From an uncultured Bacilli bacterium (GTDB taxonomy: Bacteria; Bacillota_I; Bacilli_A; RF39; UBA660): a stretch of DNA of 64,000 nucleotides. Every line of letters starts with the position of its first letter. Positions within the stretch are counted from its first letter, which is position 1. The translations under genes were made by a program, and so were the position numbers. The stretch lies in NCBI GenBank assembly GCA_910585045.1, contig CAJUCD010000003.1, positions 85,330 through 149,329 of the forward strand, written 5' to 3'. Under the pieces are notes generated by a model that had not been told where the DNA came from, searched no databases, and worked only from the letters and a program-made list of their open reading frames with translations. Below are positions 42,331-51,780 of the stretch, piece by piece.

Positions 42331-43416
42331 ATGGAATATGTTATTGTTGGTATGCTTGGAGTGTTAATAATATTACAAGTTGGAAATTTGTTTAAAAAGA
42401 AAAATGATACTGAAACAATAGAAAGACTTGGAAAACTGGAATTAGGAATGGTTAAAGAAATAGGAGAATTTAAGGTTAGTTTTGCAAATGATATAAGAAA
42501 AGATTTTGATACATTAGTTGAGAAAATTGATCGTAAATTGACAGAGATTAATATGCGTGTTACAGAAAGATTAGATCAAAGTTTAGAGAAAACTAATAAA
42601 ACTTTTGCAAATGTATTAGAGAGGTTATCAAAGATTGATGAGGCACAAAAAAGAATTGATGGTTTAGGAGAAGATATTGTTTCTTTACAAAGTATTTTAA
42701 CGGATAAAAAGACTAGAGGTATTTATGGTGAAATGAATCTTAATATGCTTTTAGAAAATGCTTTTGGTACAAATAGTGGGGTTTTTGATATACAACATAA
42801 AATGAGTAATGGTTTTATAGCAGATGCGCTTTTATATGCGCCAGCACCTCTTGGAACAATTGCTATAGATTCTAAGTTTCCATTGGAAAATTATGAGAGA
42901 ATGACTAATAAGAAACTTACTCATGAGGAGAGAGTTGCAGCAGAAAAACAATTTAAAGTTGATTTTCGTAAACATATTGATGCTATAAGTAGTAAATATA
43001 TAATTCCAGGCGAGACAGCAGGGGAAGCTATTATGTTTTTACCAGCTGAGGCAATATTTGCAGAAGTAAATGCTTATCATACTGATATTTTAAATTATGC
43101 TTATGCTAAAAAAGTTTGGATTACAAGTCCTACTACTTTAATGAGTACTTTAACTGTAATAGAGATGATTTTAAAGAATATGGAACGTGATAAGTATGCT
43201 AAAATTATTCATGATGAATTAAATAAGTTGGCGGTAGAATTTGATAGATATAAAGAGCGTTGGGATAAGTTAGCTCGTAATATAAATACTGTATCAAAAA
43301 GTGTGGAAGAGTTAAATACGACAAGCGAAAAGATTAGTAGAAGATTTGATTCTATTAATAAAGTAGAAGTTGATAAATTAATGCATGATGAAGAAAAAGT
43401 TCTAGTTCACAACTAG
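42331..43416 (+). CDS. rmuC: DNA recombination protein RmuC
   Basis: A 361-residue protein: an N-terminal membrane helix (VIVGMLGVLIILQVGNLF), a coiled coil (residues about 30-125) and the RmuC nuclease-like domain, with TRGIYGEMNLNMLLENAFG, IAIDSKFPLENYERM and AIMFLPAEAIFAEVN. RmuC is thought to limit inversions at inverted repeats. AGAGGTTAG precedes the ATG. It converges on the regulator gene, overlapping by 15 bases. Confidence 0.93.
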   Translation: MEYVIVGMLGVLIILQVGNLFKKKNDTETIERLGKLELGMVKEIGEFKVSFANDIRKDFDTLVEKIDRKLTEINMRVTERLDQSLEKTNKTFANVLERLSKIDEAQKRIDGLGEDIVSLQSILTDKKTRGIYGEMNLNMLLENAFGTNSGVFDIQHKMSNGFIADALLYAPAPLGTIAIDSKFPLENYERMTNKKLTHEERVAAEKQFKVDFRKHIDAISSKYIIPGETAGEAIMFLPAEAIFAEVNAYHTDILNYAYAKKVWITSPTTLMSTLTVIEMILKNMERDKYAKIIHDELNKLAVEFDRYKERWDKLARNINTVSKSVEELNTTSEKISRRFDSINKVEVDKLMHDEEKVLVHN

Positions 43417-43425
43417 AGCTTTTTT
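43392..43425. terminator. Bidirectional terminator shared by rmuC and the convergent regulator
   Basis: AGTTCTAGTT and AACTAGAGCT pair (one T-G) around CAC, with AAAAA before and TTTTTT after. It spans both stop codons. Confidence 0.88.
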
Positions 43426-43881
43426 GGTTTCTAAATGTTTTATTTCATTAGTTTTACCTAATAAATAATCACTGGATATTCTAAATTCTTTACTTAAAGC
43501 ATAAAGAGTAGCAGTAGATATTAAATGATGCCCGCGTTCATATTCACAAATTATTGTGTTAGCAACATTTAATTTTCTTGCAAGTTTGTCTTGGGTTAAT
43601 TTAAACTCTTTACGTAAACTTTTAATTCTTTTACCTGATATTTCTGTGCTAATTTCTTTTATTTCATCACTGTATTTCTTTTTTATTGTAAAGTTAAACA
43701 TATAATCAAATGAGACATTAAAGTAATTACAAAAGTTGTTTAAGTGCTTAATGGGGATAATATCATATTGCATTTCGTATTGTTTATAAGTGCTTCTAGC
43801 GATATGAAGAATATTTGCGACATCTTGTTGAGTTAATTCATATAAATCTCGTATATTACGCATATTTTGTCCATAATTCAT
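43402..43881 (-). CDS. Xre-family regulator with tandem HTH domains
   Basis: A 159-residue paralogue of the regulator at 30082: first HTH at residues 5-62 (RDLYELTQQDVANILHIARS), second at 82-145 (KRIKSLRKEFKLTQDKLARK then LNVANTIICEYERG). Both proteins share the linker pattern IPIKHL...NVS.DY.F.F and the ending ISSDYLLGKTN. It is divergent from two surface-protein genes at 44128-47174 and is probably their regulator. GGTGAAAAACTT precedes the ATG. Confidence 0.87.
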   Translation of the reverse strand: MNYGQNMRNIRDLYELTQQDVANILHIARSTYKQYEMQYDIIPIKHLNNFCNYFNVSFDYMFNFTIKKKYSDEIKEISTEISGKRIKSLRKEFKLTQDKLARKLNVANTIICEYERGHHLISTATLYALSKEFRISSDYLLGKTNEIKHLETKKALVVN

Positions 43882-43956
43882 AAGTTTTTCACCGTTAAGA
43901 TTATCTCATGGAAATATATGCCAAAAAGTAGCTTGGCTGAAATGTTGAAAATTATC

Positions 43957-43985
43957 TTGAAATATACTCAATAATATTGTATATT
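43957..43985 (+). promoter_or_regulatory. Shared-family promoter of the second surface-protein locus
   Basis: TTGAAA (43957-43962) and TATATT (43980-43985) are 17 bp apart. The stretch 43966-44010 is nearly identical to 63766-63809 in front of the third family member, including CACTCAATAATATTGTATAT-like sequence and CATAGAG. Confidence 0.65.
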
Positions 43986-44058
43986 ATAAGTATATAACAT
44001 AGAGCATTGCCTTTTTATTTGCTTAGTTGTGTGAATATATCCGACATAAAGAAGTTTT

Positions 44059-44071
44059 GACAACATTTGTC
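44059..44071. promoter_or_regulatory. Inverted repeat between promoter and surface-protein gene
   Basis: GACAA-CAT-TTGTC is a perfect 5-bp inverted repeat 57 bases before the gene at 44128, a possible site for the divergent Xre regulator. Confidence 0.35.
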
Positions 44072-44127
44072 GAAGATAATGAAAATAAATAAAAATAGTA
44101 TTAGAATGGAAAAGAAGGATGGTAAGG

Positions 44128-45435
44128 ATGAAAAAAAGTATTATTACAATGGGAATAATAGTAACAATAGGAAGTATAGCATTATTATATGATAGTAATA
44201 AAAAGGAAGTATTACTAAATAAAGAAGAAATAACAAATAATAAAAGTATAGCAATATATGTAAAACAAGAAGATGGAAACTATGAGAAAACTAATACAAT
44301 ACCAGAAAGTGGTTATATTTTAAATGAAGAAAAAAGTGTTTGTTCTAATAATTCAAAACCTAGTTGGAATATAAATACTAAAAGTTTAAAGATAAATAAT
44401 TTAAATAGTAATAATACAAGTTGTTATTTATACTTTGATTCATATTGCAAGCCAGAAGATACAGCATGCCAAACAATTTTAGCTAATAAAGAAGTAAAAG
44501 TAAGAGATAAAATAACAGGGCCACTAACCGATAATACTACAGGGAAAATGTATGCAGCAGAAGATGATGATGGAATGAGCTATTATTTTGCAGGTCAAGT
44601 AGATAATAATTTTATAAAATTTGCAGGGTATTATTGGCGAATAGTGCGAATCAATGGTGATGGCACAATAAGAATAATATATAATGGACCAACAACAGAT
44701 CAAACAGGTGAAACTACACAAATAGGAGTAAGTGCATTTAATAATCTTGCAAATGACAATGCTTATGTAGGATATATGTATGGAACACCAGGAAGTAGTA
44801 CATATGAAGAAACGCATGCTAATATAAATGACAGTACAATAAAAACAGTAGTAGACAACTGGTATGAAACTAATATTGCGAATAATTCTAACTTTGTAAA
44901 TAAAATAGATGTGAATGCAGGATTTTGTAATGATAGGTCAATTAAAAATAATGAGGATAATTTATCTTGGAGTATGGATACCAAGAAAGGCTATGGTTTA
45001 AATTATACTGCATATAATGGGTTTTCTAAATTTGGTTTTGAAGATTCTTATAAAAATATTTTTGAACCAGCTTTAGATTGTCCAAATATAAATCATGATT
45101 TATTTACTAGTAAAACATCGATTAAAGGAAATAAGAAATTAATTTATCCAATAGGGCTTATAACAGCAGATGAAATAGTTTATGCAGGAGCTTTTGGTAG
45201 CCAGGAAAGTAATTATTATTTGAATAATAACTTAGTGTTTTGGACTATGACAGCTGATCGCTTTTATAAAAACGATATGGTAAGGGTATTTATAGAACAT
45301 TTTGAAACTACATTAGGGAATTATGAAACTAAAGTGGCGGCAGGTGTTCGTCCTGTAATCAATTTAAAAGCAAATGTAACTTTAACAGGAACTGGAACAA
45401 AAGATAATCCATATATAGTAGAGGGAGCAGAATAA
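44128..45435 (+). CDS. Surface protein of the lectin-like family, first of a pair
   Basis: A 435-residue protein with an N-terminal membrane anchor (SIITMGIIVTIGSIALLY) and the family C-terminal domain: DGMSYYFAGQVDNNFIKFAG, YYWRIVRINGDGTIRIIYNG, YPIGLITADEIVYAG, FWTMTADRFYKND and VRPVINLKANVTLTGTGTKD. The variable segment here is AT-rich and diverges from the paralogues. Start codon: ATG 44128, because AAGGAT lies seven bases before it; the ATG nine bases upstream would overlap that site. The gene is A-rich on the coding strand. The last A of its stop is the first base of the next start codon. Confidence 0.8.
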   Translation: MKKSIITMGIIVTIGSIALLYDSNKKEVLLNKEEITNNKSIAIYVKQEDGNYEKTNTIPESGYILNEEKSVCSNNSKPSWNINTKSLKINNLNSNNTSCYLYFDSYCKPEDTACQTILANKEVKVRDKITGPLTDNTTGKMYAAEDDDGMSYYFAGQVDNNFIKFAGYYWRIVRINGDGTIRIIYNGPTTDQTGETTQIGVSAFNNLANDNAYVGYMYGTPGSSTYEETHANINDSTIKTVVDNWYETNIANNSNFVNKIDVNAGFCNDRSIKNNEDNLSWSMDTKKGYGLNYTAYNGFSKFGFEDSYKNIFEPALDCPNINHDLFTSKTSIKGNKKLIYPIGLITADEIVYAGAFGSQESNYYLNNNLVFWTMTADRFYKNDMVRVFIEHFETTLGNYETKVAAGVRPVINLKANVTLTGTGTKDNPYIVEGAE

Positions 45436-47174
45436 TGGAAAAGAAGAATCAGAAATTAACAATAATTGTAGGATGCCTACTTTTGGTAATAAGTGTGTCT
45501 TTGGCATACTTTGTAGGAAGTGTTTTAATAAATGGAACAGGTTCAAGAGGAAATGTAACAACAGCCAGAATAAATGGTTCAGTACTATCTGTAGAAGGAA
45601 TATTAGAGTTTAATGATACAAATATCTTACCTGGTCATAAATCAGTATCAAGTATAAAAGTAACAGCAACAGGCGAACCAGTATTAATACCATATAATCT
45701 AATCTGGAAAGGAACAAATAATTTAGGAACAAAACTAAATTATACAGTATATAAAACAACAGAAAATATAAATGTAAGTGCCACATGTGAAGAAAAAAGA
45801 GGAAATCTAAATGGATATACAGTATTAAGTGAAGAATGTACAATAACAAATCTAAATAATTTAGGAAATATAATATCAAGTGGAAGTATAAATACAAGTA
45901 CAAGTGAGACCAAAGTAACAATATCTTCAGATGAATTTATAACATCATCAAAGAGTGGCGAGATAGTATATTATTATGTAATACTAGAATATCCAAACTT
46001 AAATGAAGATCAAAGTTCAGATATGGGAGGAACATTTGAAGGAGAAGTAACAGTAGAAGAGAGTCATGCAAGTGCAGATATAAATATATTAGGAGTATAC
46101 TTAGAACAAAGTGATGGAACATATAAACAAGTAGATAATGTACCAAATAAAGAATCAAACTATACATTAAATGAGAGTAAGAGCACATGTACAAATAATG
46201 CCAAGCCAAGATGGAATAGAGAAGAGTGGGCATTAGAAGTAGGAAGTTTAAGTCAAAGTGGAACAGAATGTAATATCTATTTTGATAATAGTCGAACCAT
46301 AACAGAAATAATACCAACTTTAAATGCTAAAACAGAGAGCCCAGACTTTAGCCAGATAGCAACAACAGATGAAGGAGTATATAGAGTAAGTGATGGCATG
46401 TATGGAGGAACCTCATACTATTGGAGGGGAGCAGCGACTACAAACTATCTACAATTTGGAGGATATTGTTGGCGAATAGTGCGAATCAATGGTGATGGAA
46501 CAATAAGATTAATCTATGATGGAACAACATGCCACAATAACGGTGAAGTAACAACCGATAGTATAGCAGTCGCAAATACAGTATATAATCCAAACTATAA
46601 CAGGAGCGAATATATAGGATGGAAGTATACAGAAGGACTTCAAAGGCCAAACAGTACAACAGAGGGAACAGATGCGCCAATAAAAACAGCATTAGAAAAT
46701 TGGTACAATACAAATTTAAAGAGCCAAGAAACAAAAATAGCAGATGGCAAATATTGTAATGATAGAGATGTTCAAAGTGGCTCAACATGGTCTAGTACAC
46801 CAAGCAGTAGTTTTAATTATGTAGGCTATAAGAGATTATATACAGATTATGCACCAACACTCGGTTGTGCAGCATTAGATACATACATGTTAAAAGTGGG
46901 ACTTATTACTGCGGACGAGGTAGAATTTGCAGGAAGTAAAAATGTAGAAAATAAGCAATTTTACTTGTATAATGGTCAGACTTATTGGACAATGACACCA
47001 GGTTATTGGAGTGCTGATTATAATTATGCTGGTGTGTTTGCTGTTTATTCAGATGGTAATCTTACTGATTGGTTTGTAGATGATCTTTATAATTTGCGCC
47101 CTGTAATCAATCTAAATGCTAATATTAAATTATCAGGAAACGGAACTATAAATGATCCATATGAAGTAATTTAA
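45435..47174 (+). CDS. Surface protein of the lectin-like family, second of a pair
   Basis: A 579-residue protein: membrane anchor (LTIIVGCLLLVISVSLAYFV), an extra beta-rich module of about 190 residues (LEFNDTNILPGHKSVSSIKV...ILEYPNLNEDQSS) that resembles camelysin/TasA-type or DUF-like stalk modules, then the same middle and C-terminal domains as the gene at 30707 (EGVYRVSDGMYGGTSYYWRG; KVGLITADEVEFAG; YWTMTPGYWSADYNYAGVFA; LRPVINLNANIKL). Similarity to 30707 is high over about 300 residues; the C-terminal variable part differs most. It is coupled to the preceding gene (TAATG). Confidence 0.8.
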   Translation: MEKKNQKLTIIVGCLLLVISVSLAYFVGSVLINGTGSRGNVTTARINGSVLSVEGILEFNDTNILPGHKSVSSIKVTATGEPVLIPYNLIWKGTNNLGTKLNYTVYKTTENINVSATCEEKRGNLNGYTVLSEECTITNLNNLGNIISSGSINTSTSETKVTISSDEFITSSKSGEIVYYYVILEYPNLNEDQSSDMGGTFEGEVTVEESHASADINILGVYLEQSDGTYKQVDNVPNKESNYTLNESKSTCTNNAKPRWNREEWALEVGSLSQSGTECNIYFDNSRTITEIIPTLNAKTESPDFSQIATTDEGVYRVSDGMYGGTSYYWRGAATTNYLQFGGYCWRIVRINGDGTIRLIYDGTTCHNNGEVTTDSIAVANTVYNPNYNRSEYIGWKYTEGLQRPNSTTEGTDAPIKTALENWYNTNLKSQETKIADGKYCNDRDVQSGSTWSSTPSSSFNYVGYKRLYTDYAPTLGCAALDTYMLKVGLITADEVEFAGSKNVENKQFYLYNGQTYWTMTPGYWSADYNYAGVFAVYSDGNLTDWFVDDLYNLRPVINLNANIKLSGNGTINDPYEVI

Positions 47175-47236
47175 AAAAACTTGCTTGTATTGCTAAATTA
47201 TATATAGGCAGGAAAATTAATTTTTCTTTTCCATTT

Positions 47237-47263
47237 AAGTAAGACTATGTCTTGCTTTTTTTG
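47237..47263 (+). terminator. Intrinsic terminator
   Basis: AAGTAAGAC and GTCTTGCTT pair around TAT with one T-G pair, followed by a run of T. Confidence 0.8.
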
Positions 47264-47339
47264 TTATTTTAAAAGTTATACTTTAGTTGTCTTTTAATAG
47301 TGATTGTTTTATAATGTTAGTAGTTTTGTGGTGATTTAG

Positions 47340-49514
47340 ATGAAGAAAGAATTATTAGCTCCAGCTGGGAATATGGAATGCTTAAAGCAAGCTGTACATA
47401 ATGGAGCAGATGCAGTATATTTAGCTGGTAAGCTATATGGAGCAAGAAAGTTTGCTAATAATTTTACCAATGAAGAATTAGTGGATGCTGTTAAGTATGC
47501 TCATTTATATGATGTAAAAGTTTATGTGACAGTTAATACTATAATTTATGAAGAAGAAATGAATTTGTGTTTAGAATATGTAGCTTTTCTTTATAATATC
47601 GGAGTAGATGCAGTAATTGTTCAAGATATGGGGTTAATTAAAATAATTAGAGAATTATTGCCAGAAATGGAGATACATGCATCAACTCAAGCTCATACAC
47701 ATAATTTAGAACAAATAAAATTATTGGAAACATTGGGGGTAAAAAGAGTAGTTTTAGCAAGAGAAATGAGTATTACAGAAATAAATAATTTAGATACAAA
47801 TGTGGAATTAGAAATATTTATTCATGGGGCTTTATGTATAAGTTTTTCTGGCCAATGTTTATTTTCATCAGGAGTTCTTAATCGTAGTGGTAATAGAGGA
47901 GAATGTGCAGGTCTTTGTCGTACTCCATTTAATGTATTAGATAAGGAAAAGTGTGTTGTTAAAAATAAATATGTTTTAAGTCCTAAAGAATTTTGTTCTG
48001 TAGATTATGTAGAAGAACTTAAAAACTGTAAAGCCTATAGTTTAAAAATTGAGGGTAGAATGAAAAGTCCAGAATATGTGGGATATGTAACTTCAATTTA
48101 TCGAAAAATATTAGATAATGAAAATTGTAAATTGAGTGAAGAAGAAATATTTAATTTAAAAAGTTTATATAATAGAGGCTTTACAAAAGGTTATTTGTTT
48201 CTTAATAGTGATAAAGAATTTATTAGTTTTAATTCTTCTAATCATCAAGGAGTCGAAATTGGCGAAGTTGTAGAGGTTAATGATAAAAAAATTAAGATAA
48301 AATTAAGTCATGATTTGCATCAAGAAGATGCGATAAGATTACCTAATAATGAGGGAATGTTTGTTAATTTTTTGTATAATGCTAAAATGAATTTAATTAA
48401 TAAAGCTTTAAAAAATGATATTGTTTATGTTGATAATAAAGTTGGATTAAAAAGTTTAGGGCCTGTAAAGCTGACTGTAAATAAAACTTTAGCTAAGACT
48501 ATGGCAAATTTAGAATATAAAAAGATAAAGATTAGAGGTTATGTTAAAGCAGTAGTAAATGAACCATTAATGGTTAAATATAGTGATGGTAAAAACGAAG
48601 TTTCATTTGTTGGCGATAAAGTACTAAATGCTAATAGCGCGCCTATTACAGAAGAAAGAATTAAGGAAGTTATGGCAAAGCTTGGAAATACTCCGTTTGT
48701 ATTAGATGAATGGGATTCTTTGATAAGTGAAAACATTTTTATATCTATAGGAGTTTTAAATAATATTAGAAGACTTCTTATTGAAGATTTGATTAATAAA
48801 AGAACTACTGTAAATAGAAGTGTAAAAGTTAATTTAGTTAAAGGTCAGTTTAGTAAAAATAATGTAAATAAATTAAAAATAAGTGCTTTAGCACGAACAG
48901 AGGAACAAATAAAAGCTTTAATTTTAAATGAAGTAGATTATATTTATGTTACTAGTGAGAATTTATATAAGAAGTATAAAAGTGATAATGTTTATTTGAG
49001 ATTAGATCGGGTTTTAAGCGAACATGAAGAAAGAAAAAATGATAATTTATTAATTGGTGAAACAGGAAGTTTATGTTATGTAAAAAATAATGCCATAGTA
49101 ACAGATTATTATTTAAATGTTGTTAATAATAATTATATTGAATTTTTAAAAAATAGAGGAGTTAAGAGAGTAACTATAAGTCCTGAATGTAGTATCGAAA
49201 AACTTAAAAGTTTGACTGTTTCGGATATAGATTTAGAGATTATTATTTATGGGACTATAGAATATATGATTTTAAAATATAATTTGTTAGATAATATGCA
49301 ACTTAATAACTGTTCTTTAGAAGATAAGTCTAAGAGGAGATTTGCAGTTATTAAAGATAAGTTTACTCATATTATGAGTGATAAACCAATTGATTTGATT
49401 AATGAGATAGAAAAGATAAAAAATACAGGAGTAACTGTTTTAAGATTGGAACTTTTAAATGAAAATGCTTCAGAAATTGAGAAAATAATTAATCTTATAA
49501 AGAAAAAAATATAA
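47340..49514 (+). CDS. Peptidase U32 family protein
   Basis: A 724-residue protein. The N-terminal catalytic module is clear: KKELLAPAGNMECLKQAVHN then GADAVYLAGKLYGARKFANN, the VNTIIYEEEM and FIHGALCISFSGQCLFSS region, and the NRGECAGLCRTPF cysteine cluster followed by LKIEGRMKSPEYVGYVTS. The C-terminal half corresponds to DUF3656-type and ligand domains. U32 proteins include RlhA, which hydroxylates a 23S rRNA cytidine, and TrhP, which hydroxylates tRNA uridine; the long form with this domain set is closest to RlhA/YrrO-type. GTGGTGATT precedes the ATG. Confidence 0.9.
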   Translation: MKKELLAPAGNMECLKQAVHNGADAVYLAGKLYGARKFANNFTNEELVDAVKYAHLYDVKVYVTVNTIIYEEEMNLCLEYVAFLYNIGVDAVIVQDMGLIKIIRELLPEMEIHASTQAHTHNLEQIKLLETLGVKRVVLAREMSITEINNLDTNVELEIFIHGALCISFSGQCLFSSGVLNRSGNRGECAGLCRTPFNVLDKEKCVVKNKYVLSPKEFCSVDYVEELKNCKAYSLKIEGRMKSPEYVGYVTSIYRKILDNENCKLSEEEIFNLKSLYNRGFTKGYLFLNSDKEFISFNSSNHQGVEIGEVVEVNDKKIKIKLSHDLHQEDAIRLPNNEGMFVNFLYNAKMNLINKALKNDIVYVDNKVGLKSLGPVKLTVNKTLAKTMANLEYKKIKIRGYVKAVVNEPLMVKYSDGKNEVSFVGDKVLNANSAPITEERIKEVMAKLGNTPFVLDEWDSLISENIFISIGVLNNIRRLLIEDLINKRTTVNRSVKVNLVKGQFSKNNVNKLKISALARTEEQIKALILNEVDYIYVTSENLYKKYKSDNVYLRLDRVLSEHEERKNDNLLIGETGSLCYVKNNAIVTDYYLNVVNNNYIEFLKNRGVKRVTISPECSIEKLKSLTVSDIDLEIIIYGTIEYMILKYNLLDNMQLNNCSLEDKSKRRFAVIKDKFTHIMSDKPIDLINEIEKIKNTGVTVLRLELLNENASEIEKIINLIKKKI

Positions 49515-49516
49515 AT

Positions 49517-49544
49517 AAAAAAGGATGGTTAGTCATCCTTTTTA
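49517..49544. terminator. Bidirectional terminator between U32 gene and lexA
   Basis: AAGGATG and CATCCTT pair around GTTAGT, with a run of A on the left and T on the right. Confidence 0.88.
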
Positions 49545-50171
49545 AAATTTACGATATAAACCAATTGCCTTACCAAGAATTGTGACATTATTAAAGATAA
49601 ATGGAGCCATAGTATCATTTTCTGGTTGCAAACGGATATGATCTTTTTCTTTATAATATGTTTTTAGTGTCACTTCATTAGCATCAGTCATAGCAACTAC
49701 AATGTCGCCGTTACGAGCAGTACTTTGCTTTTGAACAATTACAACGTCACCATCAAAGATGCCAGCATTAATCATTGATTCACCACTTACATTTAAAGTG
49801 AAAATTGTTTCTTTAGCAGGTATTAAATTTGCTGGTAAGGAAAAAAATTCATTTGGTCTTTCAATAGCTTCGATTGGTGATCCAGCAGTTACTTTACCAA
49901 GAAGAGGAACTTTTATAAGTTCTTCATTTTTTTCTTCATATTCATTATCAACTAAGATTTCCATGGCACGGAATTTATTATTATCAACTTTTAAATATCC
50001 TGCATTACATAATTTCTTGACATGAGTGTGAACAGTGGCAGGACTAGATAAACCTAAAGCTTTACCAATTTCTCTGATTGATGGGGGATAACCATGGGTA
50101 GCAGTAAATTTTTTAATAAAATCTAAAACGTTATTTTGCTTATCAGTAATTTGTTTTAAATTATTTTTCAT
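49542..50171 (-). CDS. lexA: LexA repressor
   Basis: A 209-residue SOS repressor. The N-terminal winged helix reads ITDKQNNVLDFIKKFTATHG then YPPSIREIGKALGLSSPATV; the Ala-Gly autocleavage site is in LLGKVTAGSPIEAIE; the S24 catalytic serine is in NVSGESMINAGIFDGD and the lysine in EVTLKTYY. RecA filaments stimulate its self-cleavage. The ATG at 50171 is chosen as the family-typical start; a GGAGG lies ten bases before it. The promoter overlaps a LexA-type box, so it should repress itself. Confidence 0.96.
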   Translation of the reverse strand: MKNNLKQITDKQNNVLDFIKKFTATHGYPPSIREIGKALGLSSPATVHTHVKKLCNAGYLKVDNNKFRAMEILVDNEYEEKNEELIKVPLLGKVTAGSPIEAIERPNEFFSLPANLIPAKETIFTLNVSGESMINAGIFDGDVVIVQKQSTARNGDIVVAMTDANEVTLKTYYKEKDHIRLQPENDTMAPFIFNNVTILGKAIGLYRKF

Positions 50172-50193
50172 AAAGTATATTACCTCCATTACC

Positions 50194-50231
50194 ATGATAG
50201 CACATATACGTATGATTGTCAAACAATTGTA
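50194..50231 (-). promoter_or_regulatory. lexA promoter with overlapping LexA box
   Basis: On the minus strand TTGACA (50217-50222) and TATCAT (50194-50199) are 17 bp apart. CAAACAATTGTA at 50220-50231 (plus strand) overlaps the -35 and matches the core AAACAATTG of the sites at 50264 and 58558. Confidence 0.7.
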
Positions 50232-50258
50232 TTTTTTTGTTAAATAGCATTTTTAATG

Positions 50259-50288
50259 TTGCACGAACAATTGTTTATGCGATATAAT
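50259..50288 (+). promoter_or_regulatory. SOS promoter of the micropeptide gene, with LexA box in the spacer
   Basis: TTGCAC (50259-50264) and TATAAT (50283-50288) are 18 bp apart. CGAACAATTGTTTA (50264-50277) lies between them and is the exact reverse complement of the site before recA (58558-58571). Its form fits the Bacillus-type LexA box CGAAC-N4-GTTCG with one weaker arm. Confidence 0.75.
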
Positions 50289-50311
50289 GTTCGTGTAAGG
50301 AGTTGAAGTTT

Positions 50312-50443
50312 ATGAAAAAAGTTTTAGTAAATTATGGGGGAGCTATTTTATTATATGCTGTTATATTTTTTGGAGTTATTGCTATTAGTACAAGAATGAA
50401 TTATTTAGATTATAAGGATAGTACAATAATGATTAATAAATAG
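50312..50443 (+). CDS. SOS-controlled 43-residue membrane peptide
   Basis: The frame from ATG 50312 to TAG 50443 encodes MKKVLVNYGGAILLYAVIFF, then GVIAISTRMNYLDYKDSTIM and INK. Features are a single hydrophobic helix (residues about 9-27), a basic N-terminus and a short polar tail. GTAAGGAG lies at 50295-50302. It is divergent from lexA and preceded by a strong promoter with a LexA box. That is the position of yneA, an SOS cell-division inhibitor, in Bacillus, although there is no LysM domain and no obvious sequence similarity. SidA-like division inhibitors and TisB-like SOS toxins are also small single-helix proteins. Function is inference. Confidence 0.75.
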   Translation: MKKVLVNYGGAILLYAVIFFGVIAISTRMNYLDYKDSTIMINK

Positions 50444-50502
50444 TAAAGTATTTTAATAAAAAAGTTAAATTGTGTTATAATAAATGTTAGGAGGCAAACA
50501 AC

Positions 50503-51780
50503 ATGGAATATAAAAAGTATGAGTATCCGTCATTTAATATATATACAGTAAAAACTAATAGATTTAAAACTGTACAAATGGAAATTATTTTTAAAGATGA
50601 TGTTAAAAAAGATGAATTATTATTAAAAACTTTTTTGGCAGATATAATGACTGATTGTTCAGAAGAATATAAATCTCGAAAAGAAGTAGTTAAGAAATTA
50701 GAAGAACTTTATCAAGCTAATTTTTATGGAGTAACTAATAAATTAGGTAGTATGATGATGACTTCTTTTGTTTTAAGTTTTTTAAATCCTAGTTATGTTA
50801 AAGAAGAAAATTTTTTGGAAGAAGTATTAAAATTACCTTTTAGTATGATTTTAAAACCTTTTATTAAAGCTCAGGAATTTGATATCAAAAATTTTAATAT
50901 TGTAAAAAATAGACTTAATGATGAAATTTTAGGAGTAAATGAAGATATAGGACGAGTTGCAGTTAAAAAAGCAATTAGTAATTTAGATGAGCATTCTCCA
51001 AGTAGTTTTAGTGTTTTGGGTTCAATTGAAGAATTAGAAGAAATTACTCCTAAAAGACTTGCTGAAGCTTATGATAAATTAATAAATAATAATAGTTGTG
51101 ATATTTTTATTGTTGGTAATTTAGATATGGATAAAGTCGCAAATATTATTTTTAAGTATTTTAAAAATCCAGTTGTTAATACTAGAAAATATTCTTTGTA
51201 TGTTAATAATGAACCTGTTAAGAAAGTAAAAAATATTAGAGAAACTTCAAAGTTTTTAGAAACTAGCTTAGTTAATATTTATAATGTTTGTGATTTGACT
51301 TTAAAAGAGAAAATGACAACATTTCATTTTTATAATTATCTTTTAGGTGGTGGGGGACTTAATACTAAATTGTATCAACTACTTAGAGAGCAGAATTCAT
51401 TATGTTATGGTGTAAAAAGTATGTATTTAAAATATGATGGTTTGTTATTAATTCAAACTTCTATAAGTAAAAAAGATGTAGGAAAGGCTACAAAGTTGAT
51501 TAATCAAGCTTTTAAAGAAATGCGATTAGGTAAATTTAGTGAAGAAGAAATAAATTCTGCTAAAGAAAATTTTATTTTTTCGCTTAATTTAGCTATGGAT
51601 AGTCCAGCAGGTATACTTAATAATTATGTATTTAATATATATGATAATTTGCCTTTGTTAGAAGAAAGAATTAAGTTAATTAAAGATATAACTAAGGATG
51701 AAATTGTTCTTCTTTCAAATAAAATAAAACCAAATATTTCATTTGTTTTAGAAGGGGATGAGACACATGGAGAAAATTAA
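50503..51780 (+). CDS. M16-family peptidase-like protein, YfmF type
   Basis: A 425-residue M16 fold protein lacking the HxxEH zinc motif: the corresponding region reads FLADIMTDCSEEYKSRKEVV. The C-terminal half keeps FHFYNYLLGGGGLNTKLYQLLREQNSLCYGV, the R/Y-containing part that completes the active site in paired M16 enzymes. In Bacillus this protein (YmfF/YfmF) pairs with the zinc-bearing YfmH and the pair is linked to maturation of modified EF-P. AGGAGG precedes the ATG. It overlaps the partner by 14 bases. Confidence 0.9.
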   Translation: MEYKKYEYPSFNIYTVKTNRFKTVQMEIIFKDDVKKDELLLKTFLADIMTDCSEEYKSRKEVVKKLEELYQANFYGVTNKLGSMMMTSFVLSFLNPSYVKEENFLEEVLKLPFSMILKPFIKAQEFDIKNFNIVKNRLNDEILGVNEDIGRVAVKKAISNLDEHSPSSFSVLGSIEELEEITPKRLAEAYDKLINNNSCDIFIVGNLDMDKVANIIFKYFKNPVVNTRKYSLYVNNEPVKKVKNIRETSKFLETSLVNIYNVCDLTLKEKMTTFHFYNYLLGGGGLNTKLYQLLREQNSLCYGVKSMYLKYDGLLLIQTSISKKDVGKATKLINQAFKEMRLGKFSEEEINSAKENFIFSLNLAMDSPAGILNNYVFNIYDNLPLLEERIKLIKDITKDEIVLLSNKIKPNISFVLEGDETHGEN

